This document shows positions 13,412 to 13,715 of a stretch of 13,715 nucleotides of DNA, piece by piece. The position numbers and the translations under genes are program-made. The notes under the pieces are model-generated. The model saw only the letters and a list, made by a program, of their open reading frames with translations. It had not been told where the DNA came from and ran no database searches. Position 1 is the first letter of the stretch; each line of letters opens with the position of its first letter. Source of the stretch: Methanosarcinales archaeon (GTDB lineage Archaea > Halobacteriota > Methanosarcinia > Methanosarcinales > Methanosarcinaceae); assembly GCA_012329085.1 (NCBI GenBank), contig JAAXQB010000049.1:1-13715 (forward strand). Reading direction: 5' to 3'.

Positions 13412-13715
13412 TAAATCACACCATTGATATTTAGTTATAGGATTATTTGCATTTTACAATATTATAATATATAGAGTTACAACTATATAAACAATTTGTA
13501 GGGATTATGTATAATAATGATTTATTATAGAATTAAATGGAGAAAATTACAATATATTTATATATTGATATAATCTATATAATAATTATGGGCAAAATAT
13601 GTTTAATTTATGTGATTGATATTTAAACTTGACTTTCAAAGAAACGCAAAATCGCCTCTGATTTTTTTAAAAACCGCCATCTATTGAACTCATTGCAAAT
13701 CCCATAGTGTATGAC
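13412..13715. other. Upstream region of the CBS gene, right window edge
   Basis: About 220 nt are very AT-rich. A minus-strand TATA-like box (GTTTATATAGTT, 13492-13481) could serve the CBS gene. The last 80 nt are richer in G+C and may include the end of a further minus-strand gene (15 codons, ending SSIDGGF, stop at 13667-13669), but too little is present to name it. AAAATC-GCCTCT-GATTTT followed by T (13647-13667) looks like a hairpin terminator on the plus strand. Confidence 0.4.

Overview
The window is AT-rich (roughly one third G+C by eye) and archaeal. It carries eukaryote-type ribosomal proteins eS19, eL39, eL31 and LX/eL20, the translation factor aIF6, a PDCD5-family protein and prefoldin alpha. 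TATA-like boxes and GGTGA-type ribosome binding sites agree with this. A methanol-type corrinoid protein (MtaC) and two MtaA-like methyltransferases point to a methylotrophic euryarchaeon, most likely in or near the Methanosarcinales/Methanomicrobia. The long (422 aa) PurA and the thrombospondin-type-3 surface protein fit that. The exact lineage cannot be fixed from this sequence.

Positions 1-3768 (minus strand) hold a methyl-transfer cluster: an mtaA-like gene (2662-3768), a second mtaA paralogue (1167-2303) and, 45 nt after it, mtaC with an unusual repeated N-terminal extension (198-1121). MtaC would carry the methyl group on its corrinoid and the MtaA-type proteins would pass it to coenzyme M. 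The methanol-activating subunit MtaB is not in the window. The two mtaA genes share an almost identical 39-nt leader and start region, and homology continues past their stop codons, so they arose by duplication.

Positions 3769-4954 are a 1.2-kb non-coding stretch rich in a small hairpin repeat. purA follows (4955-6223), probably on a leaderless transcript.

Positions 6574-9949 are a translation gene cluster on the plus strand: rps19e, pdcD5, a PP-loop ATPase, rpl39e (52 codons, TTG start), rpl31e, eif6, rplX, pfdA. The ftsY gene often found next in archaea is absent. Instead there is a frameshifted YdjM/DUF457-type membrane hydrolase gene (10037-10626), then a 560-nt convergent spacer. The right end holds a minus-strand pair: a two-CBS-domain protein (12881-13411) followed 5 nt later by a large secreted, membrane-anchored protein with eight calcium-binding TSP3-like repeats (11184-12875).

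The most striking unexplained signal is an interspersed hairpin family: 8-bp stem, 5-nt loop, AAAC linker, 25-nt period when tandem, ending in TATYAAA. I count about 15 units between 2422 and 8148, all intergenic. Stem positions covary, so the pairing itself seems to be maintained. Two-unit versions sit directly before the ribosome binding sites of rps19e and rpl39e.
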